Source: Okapia johnstoni (Eukaryota > Chordata > Mammalia > Artiodactyla > Giraffidae). From it: a stretch of DNA of 64,000 nt. A program made the translations under genes and the position numbers. Where the stretch lies: assembly GCA_024291935.2 (NCBI GenBank), contig CM044309.1, positions 98,295,628-98,359,627 on the forward strand, read 5' to 3'. Under the pieces are notes generated by a model. It made no database searches. It was not told the DNA's origin and was given only the letters and a program-made list of their open reading frames with translations. Below, piece after piece: positions 10,852 through 22,422 of this stretch. Position 1 is the first letter of the stretch. The number at the start of each line of letters is the position of its first letter.

Positions 10852-12029
10852 AGTTCAGTTCAGTGGCTCAGTCATATCCGACTCTTTACCACGCCATGGA
10901 CTGCATCATGCCAGGCCTCCCTGTCCATCACGAACTCCCAGAGTTTACTCAAATTCATGTCCATTGAGTTGGTGATGCCATCCAACCATCTCATCCTCTG
11001 TCATCCTCTTCTCCTCCCGCCTTCAATCTTTCCCAGCATCAGAGTCTTTTGCAATGAATCAGTTCTTTGCATCAGGTGGCCAAAGTATTGGAGTTTCAGC
11101 TTCAGCATCAGTCTTTCCAATGAATATTCAGGACAGATTTCCTTTAGGATGGATTGGTTGGATCTTCTTGCAGTCCAAGGGACTCTCAAGAGTCTTCTCC
11201 AACACCACGGTTCAAAAGCATCAATTCTTCAGTGCTCAGCTTTCTTTATGGTCCAACTCTCACATCCATACATGACTACGGGAAAAACCATAGCTTTGAC
11301 TAGACGGACCTTTTTTAATTAACATGCAGGTTGGTAGCTGTCATTTCATCATCACCATCTACAGTGATTTTGGAGCCCCCCAAAATAAAGTTAGCCACTG
11401 TTTCCACTGTTTCCCCATCTCTTTGCCATGAAGTAGTAGGACCAGATGCCATGATCTTAGTTTTCTGAATGTTGAGCTTTAAGCCAACTTTTTCACTCTC
11501 CTCTTTCACTTTCATCAAGAGACTCTTTAGTTCTTCTTCACTTTCTGCCATAAGGGTGATGTCATCTGCATATCTGAGGCTGTTAATATTTCTCCTGGCA
11601 ATCTTGATTCCAGCTTGTGCTTCATCCAGCCCAGCATTTCTCATGATGTACTCTGCATATAAGTTAAATAAGCAGGGTGACAATATACAGCCTTGACACA
11701 CTCCTTTCCCTATTTGGAACCAGTCTGTTTCTTCATGTCCAGTTCTAACTGTTACTTCCTGTCCTGCATACAGATTTCTCAGGTGGTCTGGTATTCCCAT
11801 CTCTTTAAGAATTTTTCACAGTTTGTTGTGATCCACACAGTCAAAGAATTTGGCATAGTCAATAAAGCAGAAATAGACGTTTTTCTGGAATTCTCTTGCT
11901 TTTTCTATGATCCAACGGATGTTGGCAATTTAATCTCTGGTTCCTCTGCCTTTTCTAAATCCAGCTTGAACATGTGGAAGTTCACGGTTACATACTGTTG
12001 AAGCCTGACTTAGAGAATTTTGAGCATGT
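10852..12029 (-). mobile_element. BovB LINE, 5'-truncated in the reverse transcriptase
   Basis: The 3' end is at 10852 (TTCAGTTCAGTGGCTCAG), and the copy runs leftward in element terms to the reverse transcriptase fingers region, stopping near GAGCATGTA at 12029. YADD is encoded on the minus strand at 11561-11572. The longest frame, 11315-11800, encodes 161 residues including YADD. There is a deletion and rearrangement near 11310-11345, where a short unrelated stretch replaces the usual sequence, plus other frameshifts. Confidence 0.94.
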
Positions 12030-12150
12030 ACCCGTATAAACTATGCCCAGATTCCTGATTCACAGAATTTGTGAAATAATACACATGTGATATCTTAAGC
12101 TGCTAAATTTTGAAGAGCTTGTTGTGCTGCAATACATCATTAATATGATA

Positions 12151-13646
12151 ATTGATATAAATAATTTTTAGTTTAGATCACTATTCATATTCTATTACAT
12201 AAAATGGTTACAAGCTGTTATGTTTCAATGTTCCCTACTCTCCATTCTTTGTTTCTATGTCTGTAAAATGAGAAAGAATATCTCTACTATTGTTTCCAGA
12301 TCTAAATTTTATCTTATCTACATAATCCCATTACTAAATTCACATCTAGTCTTGATGTCAAAATAGAAGATAAGTATTGTAAAGATTACATGATATTATG
12401 CATAGATAAGTACCTAGCTCCATGCTGTTCACTGTGAAAAGGCTCAGAACATGTGATAAAATAGATGTTTGCCACAGGATGGAATGAAGGGAAGCAAGCC
12501 TAGCTTCCAGCTTAGCTATTTCTTTGGTTCATTTGGGTTTTCTGATGGGGTTAGTAGCAATAGTTTGGGGCTAAAGTCTTCATAGGACCAGTGAAAAAAA
12601 TTCAGTCCTTCAGCATCTTTCAGAGATGTTTATTTTGCATTCACTGATTTTTAATTTTTTTTAAGATCAATTCTTATACTTTCTGTAAGAAAATGTTTAG
12701 AATTCAGAATAAAAATAAAAGTGTGAAATACACATTCGCAGTCTTACATTTTCAAGTTTAATAAGAACATGATTCTAACAGGGGTATAAGTTGAAAAGCT
12801 GTAAAGGGGTGGGGAGATGAGGAAGAAATAGTCTGTTTGATTTTTATATTTTAAGATTCAAAAGTTTAGAAGCACTGGCCCCATGATTTGCATAATTTCT
12901 CAGATGCACACTGACCAAGATTCCTCTGTAGAATAGTTATATGAAAAATTCATTTTGCAGTATTATTGATTAAAGATGGCTGCAAATTATTTAAATTATT
13001 TGCTGCTGTTTCTGGTAAGAGGTATAGGAAAATTTCATCTCCCTTTGAATCAAGGATGGACTTACTAGCTTGCTTGGCAAAAAGAACTTAGCAGAAATGA
13101 TGTGGGACTTTCAAAGGCAAGAAGCCTTTCAACTTCCATTCTGACATCTTATTATACATGCTCTGGGCGAAAACAACAATCATGTAAGAAGTCTAGCTAC
13201 CTTAGACCACCATCCCGGAGAGATCACACGTAAGTCCACAATGTAAGCTGAGTTCAGCTTTGAGCTGTTTCTGTCAGTAACTAGACATGTGAGTTTACCA
13301 ATTTGGACCTTACTATCATAAAAAATGGAAGAATTACCCAGCTGAATTCTTCCCTGATTTTTGGTGAACTGTGGTAAAATCATAGTTATTTTACGTCAAT
13401 TAATTTTCGGGTAGTTAGGTATTCAGCAATCATTACCTGGAAACATCATCATACTCATCTAGTTTTAATTAAGTGTTTAATGAGCAACTAAATGCATTAG
13501 TGGTCTCAAAGTGAAAACATATTTTGTAACATTATTTGGAAGTGATAATTTACGTTCCAAATTACATGAGTGTCATTGGACACCCAGAGAAAAATCATAT
13601 AGAAAAAGAATCAGTAAAACTGAAGGATTTTCATATTATATGACTT
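12151..13646. other. No gene or recognised repeat
   Basis: 1.5 kb of AT-rich sequence. No ORF above 67 codons, and no repeat family recognised. Confidence 0.5.
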
Positions 13647-13815
13647 TATAGAATTTGTATATTTCTACGTTGAGTCACCATGGAACAAAATGTAAAAATA
13701 AATAGATATACATGCATATATATATATGTGTGTATAGAATTTGTATATTTCTACGTTGAGTCACCATGGAACAAAATGTAAAAATAAATAGATATACATG
13801 CATATATATGTGTTT
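13647..13815. repeat. 86-bp tandem duplication
   Basis: The unit at 13647-13732 is repeated from 13733. The first 77 or so bases are identical, and the copies diverge only in the terminal (TA/TG)n stretch (13717-13732 versus 13803-13815). Neither copy resembles a repeat family I know. Confidence 0.95.
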
Positions 13816-13850
13816 ATACTTGCATGCACATTTATATATGTGCTATGTTT

Positions 13851-14174
13851 TGCTTAGTCACTAAGTCGTTTCTGACTCTTTGAGACTGAATGGACTGTAG
13901 CTCACCAGGCTCCCCTGTCCATGTCGATTCTCCAGGCAAGAATATTGAAGTGGGTTGCCATGCCCTCCTCCAGGGGATCTTCCCAACCCAAGTATATAAC
14001 CCAGGCCTCCTGTATTGCAGGGGGATTCTTTACCATCTGAGCCATCAGGGAAGCCCAAGAACACTGGAGTGGGTAGCCATCCCTTCTCCAAGGGATCTTC
14101 CTGACCGAGAAATCGAACTGGGGTTTCCTGCATTGCAGGCAATTTCTTTATCAGCTGAGCTACCAGGGAAGCCC
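13851..14174 (-). mobile_element. Bov-tA with a second, partial Bov-tA head unit in tandem
   Basis: A full minus-strand Bov-tA (13851-14055) is followed directly by a second minus-strand unit (14056-14174) comprising part of a Bov-A body and another tRNA-like head ending in CCAGGGAAGCCC. The join has no spacer, consistent with a dimeric Bov-tA subtype rather than two independent insertions. Confidence 0.85.
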
Positions 14175-14912
14175 ATATTTTATATATATATATATGTACA
14201 TACAAATATACACACATACAGAAGCTCTGAGTTTAGAAAGACGTTCATTTATTATTCTATGTAGATAACTAGATTGAATGAAATATATCAATGTATTGCA
14301 GTAAAGTTTCTGATATCCAAAATAGACAAAACTGGATAAAGAACATCCCTGAAAGAATTCTGTTTTAAAAATACTTGTAATTCTTTCTATATCACATACT
14401 TTAACAGAGAATTCATTATTCTTCTCTTTCAAGAGCGGAAAAAGTACAACCCACATCTTTGTTCAGGTAAATATTGAAAATAAAGAAAAATGGTAGCTTG
14501 ACTAACAAAGTCTTACTGAATATCCTTCTCAAAAGCTCCAAGCTTACAAAGGCTCAGTCTTGCACATTAGGCAGGACCCTAAAATAGATATCCTCAATTG
14601 GTAAATCCACACTGATGATTTTCCATAGTGATGCATAATCACAACTTTCAAAAAAAGTAAAGGAAAACCAAGGCATGGAAAAGAAAATTTAATGACAAGC
14701 ATTTATCACACAGCTGCCCCAACTATAGTTCTTTTTAGAAACAAGTACACTTATTTTTTCATTTGTTATATTCCTTATGTTTCTTTCCAAATCCTCAATA
14801 TCAAGCTTATACTGGTACCTAATTTTTATACAATCAGATACTGATAAAATTCAGATATTTCCTGTTGACATTTTTTTATTGACATTTAGGCATGAGGAAT
14901 AATGATTTAGTT
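14175..14912. other. No gene or recognised repeat
   Basis: A short TATATATATATATATGTACA tract at 14180-14202, then unassigned sequence. A 98-codon minus-strand ORF (14160-14456) has no recognisable domain. Confidence 0.45.
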
Positions 14913-15119
14913 GGGCTTCTCTGTGGCTCAGCTGTAGAAAATTCGCTTGCAATACAGGAGACCTGGGTCCGATCCCTGGGTTGGGAAGATCCCCTGGAGA
15001 AGGGAAAGGCTGCCCATCCCAGTATTCTGGCCTGGAGAATTCCATGGACTGTATAATCCATGGGGCTGCAAAGAGTCGGACACGATTGAACAACTTTCTC
15101 TTTCACTTTTCACTTTCAT
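14913..15119 (+). mobile_element. Bov-tA SINE, left arm of an inverted pair
   Basis: Head GGGCTTCTCTGTGGCTCAGC and Bov-A body with a short deletion before GTATAATCCATGGGG. The tail is the CTTTCTCTTTCACTTTTCAC type. An opposite-orientation copy follows at 15162. Confidence 0.9.
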
Positions 15120-15161
15120 ACCACTCCAGACACCTTTTTCTCTCCTTGAGTTTGTGTGTGT

Positions 15162-15352
15162 GTTAGTTGCTCAGTTGTATGGGACTCTTTGGAGCCCATG
15201 GAATGTAGCCTACCAGGCTCCTATGTCCAATGGCAAGAATACTGAAGTGGGTAGCCATCCCTTCTTCAGGAGATCTTCCCAAACCAGAGATTGAACCCAG
15301 ATCTCCTACATTGCAGGCAGAATTTTTACTGTCTGAGCCACCAGGGAAGCCT
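15162..15352 (-). mobile_element. Bov-tA SINE, right arm of an inverted pair
   Basis: Minus-strand Bov-A body from TAGTTGCTCAG and head ending in GCCACCAGGGAAGCC. A short deletion removes the GGGATTTTCCAG part of the body near 15230. A GTGTGTGTG tract (15152-15161) precedes it. Confidence 0.9.
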
Positions 15353-16500
15353 ACTCTTTACTTAGTTATTCTTAATTCTGCTTCTCAAATGCAAACTGCA
15401 GCCTTAATTTTGTACCCTTTACACAAATCATATATTTTTAATACAAAGTATTTATAAAATCAGATCTCAATTAACTCATTTTTGATCATTTCACATAATG
15501 TATGATTTTTTAAGATGTGTCAGTTTACACAGTAAAGAGTTTCACATGTACTTAAAATTATTCTAAACATGTTATGACGTACAATTTCAAAAATGTACTG
15601 ATCAAATATGTCTATTTCATCCAAACAGTTCCCTTTCAGCCCCAGGTATAAGTTCTTTGGGGAGATGTTTGACATATACTTTTCAGAAGAGTCATATAGA
15701 AAAAAACAATAAAAGGGATTTTACACAGAAAAAAAAATTCCTTGATATGGCTTGTTAAGAATACGGTGTCTCCTCAAATCTCAGAGGCTGACACATCCTG
15801 GTGTGATACCTCTTCTCCAGTTCTATGAATCAGCATGATGTCTTAGTACAGGAAATCTATAATGACATAATGTTCACTAAATGCCATCAGAAAGGTAATT
15901 GTTAAGAAAAAGAAAATGGCACATTTTTGTTAGGAAGAAAAATATTTGAATCATGCTTAAATATTTATTCATCAGTTTTTATGGTAATGAATAATAGATA
16001 AAAGGCTTAAGCATATCTTTGGACAACTAAGTAAAGATAGTAGTGACAGATTTTTGTTCTGCATTCCAATTTCCATGCTTACTGCCCTGGAGAAGCTCCA
16101 GGGAACTCTGTCTGTAAAGAGGTATTTTGCTGTCTCTTTCATTTTAAGGACAGACATTTAACTTTTAGTAACTAAAGATCATGCCCTACCCATATTCTAT
16201 TCCGTTTGTTTCCCTCTGTGGCAAAAGATAAAACCAAATGTGTTTCTATTTATTCATCACAAAATAAAGATGATACTCTATTGCTAAATCTCCATTCTGC
16301 AGTGTTTAATGTTCCCCTGAAGTTATTGCCATTTTGGAGAAGTTAAATGTGATTGAATATAAAACTATCCATTATTTCCGTTCTGTTTTAGCTTGTAAAG
16401 CATGACCTTTCCTTAACTGTTGTTGTTACATTGCAGTTTTACATATGTTTTATTAAAAAAAGAACCAATTTCTAAATTTAGTGATGGGAACTTGGTGGTG
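15353..16500. other. No gene or recognised repeat
   Basis: AT-rich, all frames closed. Nothing recognised. Confidence 0.5.
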
Positions 16501-16623
16501 CTGGCTCAGTTGCTAAATTGTGTCTGACTCCAGATACCCAATGGATCTTCCTGACTCAGGTTGGAACCTGCGCCTCCTGCATTGCAGGTGGATTCTGTAT
16601 CAACTGGGACACCAGGGAAACCC
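16501..16623 (-). mobile_element. Bov-tA SINE with internal deletion
   Basis: The Bov-A 3' end (GGCTCAGTTGCTAAATTGTG) passes abruptly at about 16538 to the head side (AATGGATCTTCCTGACTCAG), so about 90 bp of the body are missing. The head ends in ACACCAGGGAAACCC. Confidence 0.82.
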
Positions 16624-17424
16624 AACTTAGATCCTTGCCATAACATAGATTAGATGTCCTGAAAATATTGTTAATAAAAACACTTGTATCAGCTGGAAAA
16701 CATAGAAGTACTCTAAATATGTAACTGAAATTATGTCATTAGAATAGTTTTATTTGGAGAGGAACCACCAAGATTCCAAAGAATGAGAAATACCTACTCC
16801 TTAAGATGTAGTCTTAAAACTGTAAAACACAAAAGGTGACAAGGAGATCTGAAATACAGTCAGAGAGAAAGGAGAGATAGTGAGCACTAATAACAGCCTT
16901 CTGAACAGTCATTTTAAGAAGAGATGGAAATAATAACTTTCAAACTATGAGAAAACAGTGACAACTTATAACAAATGACAATCTATACATTTATACATAA
17001 CTAAGGTATTATTATAAAAAAAAGCTGAATAAAGACTTTCAAAGAGAAAAATTCAAATCTCAAATAAATCTCAACAGTATCTTCCCATAGAAAGCAAGTT
17101 TAATTTAGAAGGATTAAAAAGAGATACAAGGAAGAATAATCATCAAAGAAATTAGTAAAAAGTAGCTAAACATATGAAGTATTGATTTTAAAATGATAAC
17201 AGTAATAATTAATTTAGAAGTAAATACAAAAGAAATCTAAAAGCTTTGGCAACAATAAAATATAGAAATTAAGGGGATAAAATGTTTCCAATGCTTTACC
17301 ATTATTGTATTGTTTTGTTGGAGGTTATAGATATTGATTTACTCTATATTTCATTAAGTATGTATATAAAATGTTGGGTGTCATATGAAAAATTCATACA
17401 CCAAATGAATATTAGAAATGAAAA
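16624..17424. other. No gene or recognised repeat
   Basis: Very A-rich on the plus strand, with no ORF of note before 17282. Nothing recognised. Confidence 0.45.
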
Positions 17425-17479
17425 TGTTATGGGATTTTCCAGGCAAGAGTACTGGAGTGGGTTGACATTTCCTTCTCCA
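17425..17479 (-). mobile_element. Short Bov-A fragment
   Basis: About 55 bp (ATGGGATTTTCCAGGCAAGA to CCTTCTCC) match the middle of Bov-A on the minus strand. Both ends are missing. Confidence 0.8.
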
Positions 17480-17681
17480 AAATATTTAAGCAGTCAATTT
17501 TAAAAATGTAAAAGAAAAGGGTAAACTGAAATAAAGAAGAAAAGAGAAAATAAAATAAAGACAAAAGTTAATTCAATAGAAAAAAATTAGAACAAACCAA
17601 AAGTAGAATCTACATGAAACCTGCTAACAACTCTACTAGATTGATAAAGAAAAAAAAAAATTGTTGATACTGAACATTTTG

Positions 17682-19486
17682 GTATGGGCCTAACAGAAGC
17701 AGAAGATATTAAGAAGAGGTGGCAAGAATACATAGAAGAACTTTGCAGAAAAGATCTTCATGACCTAAGTAACCATGATGGTGTGATCACTAGACTAGAA
17801 CCAGACATGCTGGAATGCAAAGTCAAGTGGGCCTTAGGAAGCATCACTACAAGCAAAGCTAGTGAAGATGATGGAATTCCAGTTGAGCTATTTCAAATCC
17901 TAAAAGATGATGCTGTGAAAGTGCTGTGCTCAATATGCCAGCCAATTTGGAAAACTCAGCAGTGGCCACAGGACTAGAAAACATCAGTTTTCATTCCAAT
18001 CCCAAAGAAAGGCAATGCCAAAGAATGTTCAGACTATTGCACAATTGCACTCATCTCCCACACTAGTAAAGTAATGCTCACAATTCTCCAAGCCAGACTT
18101 CAACAGTACCTGAACTGTGAACTTCCAGATGTTCAAGCTGGGTTTAGAAAACACACAGGAATCAAAGATAAAATTGCCAACATCCGTTGGATCATGGAAA
18201 AAGCAAGAGAGTTCCAGAAAAACATCTACTTCTGCTTTATTGACTATGCTAAAGCTTTTGACTGTGTGAAAGTGAAAGTGAAGTCACTCAGTCGTGTCCA
18301 ACTCTTTACGACCCCATGGACTGTAGCCTACCAGGGTCTTCCATCCATGGAATTTTCTAGGCAAGAATACTGGAGTGGGTTGACATTTCCTTTTCCAGGG
18401 GATCATCCCAACCCAGGGATCGAACCCAGGTCACCCACATTGCAGGCATATGCTTTACCAACTATGGAAAATTCTTCCAGAGATGGGAATACTAGACCAC
18501 TTTACCTGTCTCCTGAGAAATCTGTATGCAGGTTAAGAAGTAACAGTTAGAACTGGGCATGGAACAGCAGACTGGTTCCAAATAGGGAAAGGAGTACATC
18601 AAGGCTGTATATTGTCACCCACTTATTTAACTTATATGCAGAGTACATCATGCAAAATGTCAGGCTGGACAAGCTGGAATCAAGATTGCTGGGAGAAATG
18701 TCAATAACCTCAGATACGCAGATGACACCACATTTATGGCAGAAAGCAAAGAACTAAATGAAAAGTGAAAGAACTTGATGAAAGTGAAAAAGGAGAGTGA
18801 AAAAGTTGGCTTAAAACTCAACATTCAGATAACTAAGATCATGGCATCTGGTCCCATCACTTCATGGCAAATAGATGGGGAAACAGTGACAGACTTTATT
18901 TTTTAGGGCTCCAAAATCACTGCAGATGGTGACTGCAGCCATGAAATTAAAAGACACTTGCTCCTTGGAAAAAAAAGCTATGACCAGCCTAGACCTATCA
19001 AAAAACAGAGACATTACTTTGCCAACAAAGTTCCGTCTATTCAAAGCTATGGTTTTTCCAGTAGTCATATATGGATGTGAGAGTTGGACTATAAATACAG
19101 CTGAGTGCCAAAGAATTGTTGCTTTTAAACTGCGGTGTTGGAGAAGACTCTTGAGAGTCCCTTGGACTGCAAGGAGATCCAACCAGTCCATCCTAAAGAA
19201 AATCAGTCCTGAATATTCATTGGAAGGACTGATGCTGAAACTGAAGCTCTAGTACTTTGGCCACATGATGCAAAGACCTGACTCCTTAGAAAAGACCCTG
19301 ATGCTGGGAAATATTGAAGGCGGGAGATGAAGGGGATGACAGAGGATGAGGTGGTTGGATGGCATTACCGACTCAATGGACCTGAGTTTGAGTAAACTCT
19401 GAGAGTTGGTGATGGGAGAAGGCCTGGCATGCTGCGGTCCATGGGGTCACAGAGAGTCAGACAGGACTGAGCAACTCAACTGACTG
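17682..19486 (+). mobile_element. BovB LINE with 13-bp target-site duplication, interrupted by a Bov-tA
   Basis: It is 5'-truncated upstream of the reverse transcriptase and runs to the 3' end. ACTGAACATTTTG occurs at 17669-17681 and 19487-19499, a perfect target-site duplication. A Bov-tA sits at 18266-18462. YADD is encoded at 18715-18726. Stops and frameshifts occur in several places, including a TAG at about 17976 and a local scramble near 18750-18790. Confidence 0.95.
18266..18462 (-). mobile_element. Bov-tA inside BovB, lacking its 5' end and a target-site duplication
   Basis: The SINE is cut at CTTTACCAAC, so the last 18 or so bases of the usual head are missing. On either side the BovB sequence resumes with about 14 bp absent (the GGATCACAACAAAC stretch present in the other copies). 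No duplicated target is visible. Confidence 0.88.
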
Positions 19487-19499
19487 ACTGAACATTTTG

Positions 19500-19856
19500 T
19501 GTCCAGAAAGAGGAGACAATACAGGGGAAACAGAATAGACTTAAAATGATATGAAAAAAAAATGAATATGTTATTTTCTAATGAATATAAAATTTAAATG
19601 ATTTGGAAAATTTTGAAGGATAATTTAACACCTCAAAAAATTTCAGTATAATAAGAACTATTAGAATGTTCCATCAGAAGTTTAAAACCTATCGCAAACA
19701 AACATACCAACTTACAAATCAACCCTCAAAAATATGATTTTAAATTTAATTGCTAACCCTTCAATAAACTACTCATTTCTTTTAAAAAGACTTATGGAAA
19801 TTAAAAAAAAATGCTACCTAATCTATTTCTCAACTAATATACCCTAAAATGTTGTG
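19500..19856. other. No gene or recognised repeat
   Basis: A-rich spacer between BovB and the next SINE. Nothing recognised. Confidence 0.5.
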
Positions 19857-20070
19857 GTTTAGTTGCTAAGTCGTGTCTAACTCTTTTGCAACCCCATGGA
19901 CTGTAGTCTGCCAGGCTCCTATGTCCATGAGACTTTCCAGATAAGAATACTGGACTGGGCTGCCATTTCCTCCTCCAGGGTATCTTCCTGATCCAGGAAT
20001 TGAACTTGTATCTCTTTTGTCTCCTGCATTGGCCGGTGTGTTTTTTGACCACTGAGCCACCAGGGAAGAC
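19857..20070 (-). mobile_element. Bov-tA SINE
   Basis: Minus-strand copy with the head insertion TCTTTTGTCTCCTGCATTGG. The head ends in GCCACCAGGGAAG. No target-site duplication recognised. Confidence 0.9.
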
Positions 20071-20130
20071 AATGCCCTAGTGTTACTCAACTAGCCAGTC
20101 AGCTGTTTGCTGTTGATTAGCAATGAGATG

Positions 20131-20403
20131 GCAGAAGGAAATGGCAACCTACTCCAGTATTCTTGCCTAGAGAATTCCATGGACAGAGGAGCCTGGTGGG
20201 CTGCTGTCCATGGGGTCACACAGAGTCAGACATGACTGAAGCGACTTGGCATGCATGCATGCATTGGAGAAAGAAATGGCAACCCACTCCAGTATCCTTG
20301 CCTGGAGAATCCCAGGGACAGAGGAGCCTGGTGGGCTGCTGTCTCTGGAGTCGCACAGAGTCGGACACGACTGAAGCGACTTAGCAACAGCAGCAGCAGC
20401 AGC
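20131..20403 (+). mobile_element. Bov-A2 SINE with (CAG)n tail and 12-bp target-site duplication
   Basis: Two Bov-A units with a (GCAT)n linker at about 20250-20265. The tail is an (AGC)n run at 20385-20405. AGCAATGAGATG occurs at 20119-20130 and 20404-20415, a perfect target-site duplication. Opposite orientation to the Bov-A2 at 10225. Confidence 0.95.
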
Positions 20404-20415
20404 AGCAATGAGATG

Positions 20416-22134
20416 AGGAGTTTGCACTGGAATATAAATTAATCTGTTGCTTTCTTCACTGAAGAAATCCCATATCGAAAATTATCAGGTGGATTAAAAT
20501 TGTCATCCTTAGTGATGTGGTTGATTTATATTCTGGCTCAAGGTCCTTATTTTACTGTGATCCAATTAAGAACAACTCAAAACCACCATCACAAAACCAG
20601 TACTAGTTTGTATATCACACTTTGAACAGCATTCTTCTGGAAATCAAAACAGAAGAGGATAAAATGGAAAAATTTGAACCACATTTTGGAATGTGTAGGT
20701 AAAGTGTCCAAAGCCAGATATTTTCAAATTAAATTTGTTAAGTAATTAAAACAAAAAAGCCAAAGTTAGATTTATCCCAAGAATTTTATTAAAATTTGAC
20801 ACCAATACATAACAAATGAATAGGAAAGAGAAATAAGAAAATTACAAACTTTTCTCAATCTAATATAAAATACCTAAAAAAACAAACCAAACAAAAACGC
20901 AGAGCAACTACATTGTGGTATTTCCCACTTCGTGGTAAAAATCGTAATCCACCCTTTAAAATATGAAAATAAGCGAAAATGATAATCATCATGTTTTACA
21001 TCTATTATGTATACTGAAAGTAATAATCAACTAAGAGAAAAAAATAATGTCAAAGTTTAGAATAAAGAATGACTGTGACAAATTGCATGGAACATCTAAC
21101 AAACTCTAGGGACAAATTATAGGAATTAGCAAGCTTGCGATTGTACAATAAGTTTTCTGTATGTTATTTCCAGGAATCATTTCTATTAGAAATGTAATTT
21201 AAAAGAATTTTAATTGTTCCCCAATATAAAGGATTCATGTAGCTAAATCTAATAAATGTGAGTAAAATCTTTATAAATTTACATAAAATTTGCATGAAAA
21301 TACCTTAATGAAGAATTTAAAAGATATAAATGAGTCTATTAATAGTAAAGCTCAAAATATTAAAACATGCTGCTGCTTCTCTATTAATTTTAAATTTAGT
21401 TTTAAGGGATACAGTACATTAAAGGTGGTTAAAAATATGCATATAGCTAAGATAATTCTAATAGATAAAATAATAACAAGGGTTTGGTTATTAACAGATG
21501 AGATATCTTATAAATATCCTATACATAAAAATATATGAAGTTATTTAGAAATAATTCAGACCGTGTTTTATTTGCCCATCCAAAGAGATGAATAGGATAG
21601 GATGGACAAGGACAGAGAGGATTCTGAATTGCAAAGATGTGTTAGGATAGATAAGAGTAGGATAAAATGTGATAAGATCGGAAAGCATAGAATTTAATTG
21701 AATGGACTCTGATAACAAAGTCTTTGATGATGCATCCGTCAGTGTATGAAAATGTATTATTTTAAATGAGTGGCTTTGCTGAGAGGGGTCAAATAATGGC
21801 CTATTTAATTAATGGTTCTGAAAAAATATTGTCCGTTATATAGATAAATGATCAAGTCTGATGTAAAGGGTTTAATGTGAAAATCAAAACTTAAAAATTT
21901 TAAGATAAACAGAATATGTTTATGACACTTGGATCAGCTGCACTTCTTTAAAAATACACATAAAGTACAAATCATAAAATGTACTTTGTAAAAGTATTTG
22001 TATAAATCATACACACACACACACAGAAACACAAGCCAGTGACTGTGAAAAACACTGGCAAGGCATACAACAGACAAAAAAAAAATTGTATGCTGAATAC
22101 AAAATAAACTAAAATAAACTAGGGTAAATCTGGT
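20416..22134. other. No gene; short (CA)n only
   Basis: 1.7 kb of AT-rich sequence with all frames closed apart from an 82-codon ORF without recognisable features (21290-21538). A short CACACACACACACACA lies at about 22010-22025. Confidence 0.5.
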
Positions 22135-22148
22135 AGTAAAACTTTTTT

Positions 22149-22408
22149 TTTTTAATTTTTTTAAAAATATTTATTTATTTATTTATTTTACTTTACAATA
22201 TTGTATTTGTTTTGCCATACATTGACATGAATCCGCCATGGGTGTACATGTGTTCCCCTTCCAGAACCCCCCTCCCACCTCCCTCCCCATCCCATCCCTC
22301 CAGGTCACCTGGTGCACCAGCACCCTGTATCATGCATCGAACCTGGACTGGCAATTCATTTCACATATGATAATTTACATGCTGGATGATATGGGAGAAT
22401 GGCATTGA
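22149..22408 (-). mobile_element. Ruminant L1 (L1-BT type) 3' end with apparent 5' inversion
   Basis: The poly(T) at 22143-22153 is the poly(A) tail on the minus strand. It is followed by the L1-BT 3' region (GACATGAATCCGCCATGGGT, TGCATCGAACCTGGACTGGC). AGTAAAACTTTTTT at 22135-22148 and 22409-22422 is a perfect 14-bp target-site duplication. The last 25 or so bases before the right copy (about 22384-22408) are, as far as I recall the consensus, the adjoining L1 sequence in the opposite orientation. Confidence 0.82.
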
Positions 22409-22422
22409 AGTAAAACTTTTTT

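Larger units (their letters stand above)
9197..12150 (+). mobile_element. Old MLT1-type LTR (ERVL-MaLR) split by nested insertions
   Basis: LTR pieces can be read in order: 9197-9240 (5' end, start of LTR near 9200); 10137-10224, which repeats the same 5' end and continues; 10502-10850 (including GGCCTCAGTCCAACAGCCTG); and 12030-12150 (CAGATTCCTGATTCACAGAA, then a degenerate AATAAT polyadenylation region and the GCTGCAATACAT end). Insertions between the pieces are annotated separately. Removing them gives a plausible LTR of about 550 bp. The family assignment is from memory. Confidence 0.6.
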
